Shown here piece after piece: positions 6,404 to 7,738 of a DNA stretch of 7,738 bases. How positions within the stretch are numbered: the first letter of the stretch is position 1; each line of letters starts with the position of its first letter. The notes beneath the pieces were generated by a model that did no database searches, was not told where the DNA came from, and saw only the letters and a list, made by a program, of their open reading frames with translations. Made by a program: the position numbers and the translations under genes. This DNA is from Prolixibacteraceae bacterium (GTDB taxonomy: Bacteria; Bacteroidota; Bacteroidia; Bacteroidales; Prolixibacteraceae). Where the stretch lies: NCBI GenBank assembly GCA_016931875.1, contig JAFGDX010000299.1, positions 1-7,738 on the forward strand. The letters run 5' to 3'.

Positions 6404-6946
6404 ATGAGACAGGAATATATCATAACCGTTTATTCGGAAAACCACATCGGATTACTAACCCGTATTACCATCGTTTTTACGCGAAGAAAGGTAAACATTG
6501 AAAGCCTTACAGTTTCAGAATCAGCCATTCCGGGAGTTTTCAAGTTCACTATTGTGATTAAAGCCACAAAAGAACTGACCATTAAAATTGTCAATCAGAT
6601 TGAAAAACAGATTGATGTTTTAAAGGCTTTTTATCATACCAACGAAGAGATGATTTACCAGGAAATTGCCTTGTATAAAGTGCCCACTGAAGCGCTTTAC
6701 GAAAACGACACCATTGAAAAAATAGTGAGAAACGCGGGCGCGCGGATTCTGGAAATCACCCGCGAATACACCGTAATTGAAAAAACAGGGCATAAGGAAG
6801 AAACGCAGGCTTTGTTTGAAGAGCTAAACAAATTTAAAGTCATGCAGTTTATCCGTTCAGGAAGGGTGGCCCTTACCCGCGACCCCATTGAAAGGCTTTC
6901 TGAATTTTTGAAAGAGAGAGACGCCTTTCTCAATTCGCTGGATTAA
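6404..6946 (+). CDS. ilvN: Acetolactate synthase, regulatory small subunit
   Basis: IlvN/IlvH-type proteins bind the large subunit, raise its activity and usually confer valine feedback inhibition. The 180 residues comprise an N-terminal ACT domain (about 4-78), with NHIGLLTRI (13-21), RKVNIESLTV (28-37) and QIEKQIDVLKAF (65-76), and a C-terminal small-subunit domain (about 84-165) with YTVIEKTGHKEE and FIRSGRVALTR. Gly16 and Asn31 line up with residues that, in the E. coli small subunit, lie at the valine site between ACT domains, so feedback control is plausible. Length is between E. coli IlvH (163) and somewhat longer homologues; the extra residues are a short C-terminal tail after LTRDP. 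It is the last gene of the operon, followed 30 nt later by a terminator. The start at 6404 gives the family N-terminus. Small subunits are variously named ilvN or ilvH. Confidence 0.95.
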   Translation: MRQEYIITVYSENHIGLLTRITIVFTRRKVNIESLTVSESAIPGVFKFTIVIKATKELTIKIVNQIEKQIDVLKAFYHTNEEMIYQEIALYKVPTEALYENDTIEKIVRNAGARILEITREYTVIEKTGHKEETQALFEELNKFKVMQFIRSGRVALTRDPIERLSEFLKERDAFLNSLD

Positions 6947-6976
6947 GTTTACAATTTTGTACTTCGACAACCATTC

Positions 6977-7008
6977 AACCTGTCCGGATTTTTCGGGCAG
7001 GTTTTTTT
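6977..7008 (+). terminator. Intrinsic terminator of ilvDBN
   Basis: AACCTGTCCG (6977-6986) pairs with CGGGCAGGTT (6994-7003) over 10 bp with one G-U wobble, a 7-nt loop and a run of seven T (7002-7008). It starts 30 nt after the ilvN stop. Confidence 0.92.
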
Positions 7009-7013
7009 AATAC

Positions 7014-7044
7014 AAAAAAAGCCCTGCCAAACGTTGACAGAGCT
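7014..7044 (-). terminator. Intrinsic terminator of ilvC (minus strand)
   Basis: Read on the minus strand, AGCTCTGTCAA (7044-7034) pairs with TTGGCAGGGCT (7030-7020) over 11 bp including two G-U wobbles, with a 3-nt loop, and is followed by a T-run (7020-7014). It lies about 25 nt after the ilvC stop. Its T-run is only 5 nt from the T-run of the ilvDBN terminator, so the two form a tail-to-tail barrier between the convergent genes. Confidence 0.88.
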
Positions 7045-7069
7045 CTTGCAATTATAGTCAAATGTTAAA

Positions 7070-7738
7070 TCATATCAGCGGTTTCATGGCCGCCATGGCT
7101 TCACGTAATTCGGCGCCAACCATTTCCACATCGTGGTAACGGATGGCATCATTAATTTCAATCAACTCCCGGTTATCCACATGGCCGTCAATTCCTTCGT
7201 TATAGTTTTTACCAATAACATTGGTGTCTATTTTGCTCATAAAATCAGCCAGCAACGGACGACAGGCATGATCAAACAGGTAGCATCCGTACTCTGCGGT
7301 ATCGGAGATAATCCGGTTCATTTCATACAATTTTTTACGGGCAATGGTATTGGCAATCAAAGGAGTTTCGTGTAACGATTCGTAATATGCAGATTCCCCT
7401 TTAATTCCGGTTTCAGTCATTACTTCGTAAGCCAATTCAACACCAGCTTTTACAAAGGCAACCAATAAAGTTCCGTTATCAAAATATTCCTGTTCACTGA
7501 TTTCCATATCACCCGCAGGTGTTTTTTCAAAGGCTGTTTCGCCGGTAGCAGCACGCCATTTCAAAAGGTTTTCATCTTCATTCGCCCAGTCTTTCATCAT
7601 AGTTGAAGAAAAAGTTCCATCCATAATATCATCCATGTGATGTTCGAAAAGCGGACGCATGATTGATTTTAACTCATCGGCCAATTTATAGGCTTCAATT
7701 TTTGCCGGATTCGACAAACGGTCCATCATGTGGGTAAT
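7070..7738 (-). CDS. ilvC: Ketol-acid reductoisomerase, class II, C-terminal part (N-terminus off right edge)
   Basis: IlvC converts acetolactate and acetohydroxybutyrate to the 2,3-dihydroxy acids used by IlvD, with NADPH and Mg. The frame is open from the right edge (reading [13 protein letters not shown]) to TGA at 7072-7070, giving 222 codons. They align with the last 220 or so residues of E. coli IlvC (491), in the long class II form with two knotted C-terminal domains. Motifs include [72 protein letters not shown] and [16 protein letters not shown]. The acidic residues in GVELAYE and the Ser in YYESLHE lie in the active-site region of the second knotted domain. The Rossmann NADPH-binding domain and the start are not in the window. 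The methionine pair at 7729-7724 is internal, not a start. The gene is convergent to ilvDBN and so is not under that attenuator. Confidence 0.97.
   Translation of the reverse strand: MTHMMDRLSNPAKIEAYKLADELKSIMRPLFEHHMDDIMDGTFSSTMMKDWANEDENLLKWRAATGETAFEKTPAGDMEISEQEYFDNGTLLVAFVKAGVELAYEVMTETGIKGESAYYESLHETPLIANTIARKKLYEMNRIISDTAEYGCYLFDHACRPLLADFMSKIDTNVIGKNYNEGIDGHVDNRELIEINDAIRYHDVEMVGAELREAMAAMKPLI

Noticed and set aside
7724..7729. Start of ilvC at the double methionine
   Set aside because: The frame stays open to the edge, and the upstream residues ITH match the internal [17 protein letters not shown] region of E. coli IlvC, so the gene is cut by the window.

Overview
This window looks like chromosomal DNA of a Bacteroidetes bacterium. 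The A/T-rich translation starts mostly lack Shine-Dalgarno sequences. A TAnnTTTG-type -7 promoter element lies in front of the main operon, and the left-hand gene pair (a membrane protein and a lipoprotein combining a heme motif with PD40 repeats) is of a kind I associate with this phylum. A marine or sediment Marinilabiliales-like member is a guess; no 16S or other marker is present.

Left part (1-2195, minus strand): two tightly spaced genes. The upstream gene (729-2195) encodes a lipoprotein with a single c-type heme motif (CVNCH) followed by four PD40/TolB-like propeller repeats. The downstream gene (1-714) is an open, very hydrophobic frame running off the left edge. It resembles the DUF6057 membrane proteins and is easily missed because its stop codon lies outside the window.

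Middle (2196-2592): a divergent intergenic region with an imperfect 66-nt palindrome and a good Bacteroidetes promoter pointing right.

Right part (2593-6946, plus strand): ilvD-ilvB-ilvN, encoding dihydroxyacid dehydratase and both subunits of acetolactate synthase. Between promoter and ilvD lies the most interesting element of the window, a complete ribosome-mediated transcription attenuator. A 22-codon leader peptide contains nine consecutive branched-chain residues (IVVILVVIL). It is followed by a strong intrinsic terminator whose 3' arm is an exact 11-nt copy of the sequence at the end of the leader ORF. That upstream copy can pair with the terminator's 5' arm to form an antiterminator, and it overlaps the leader stop codon, so a terminating ribosome would mask it. 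This predicts that branched-chain amino acid starvation opens the operon.

The operon ends in a terminator that abuts, tail to tail, the terminator of a convergent ilvC (class II ketol-acid reductoisomerase; only its C-terminal 222 codons are in the window). IlvBN, IlvC and IlvD together give the common valine/isoleucine pathway from pyruvate or 2-oxobutyrate to the 2-keto acids. Here ilvC lies outside the attenuated transcript and must have its own promoter.
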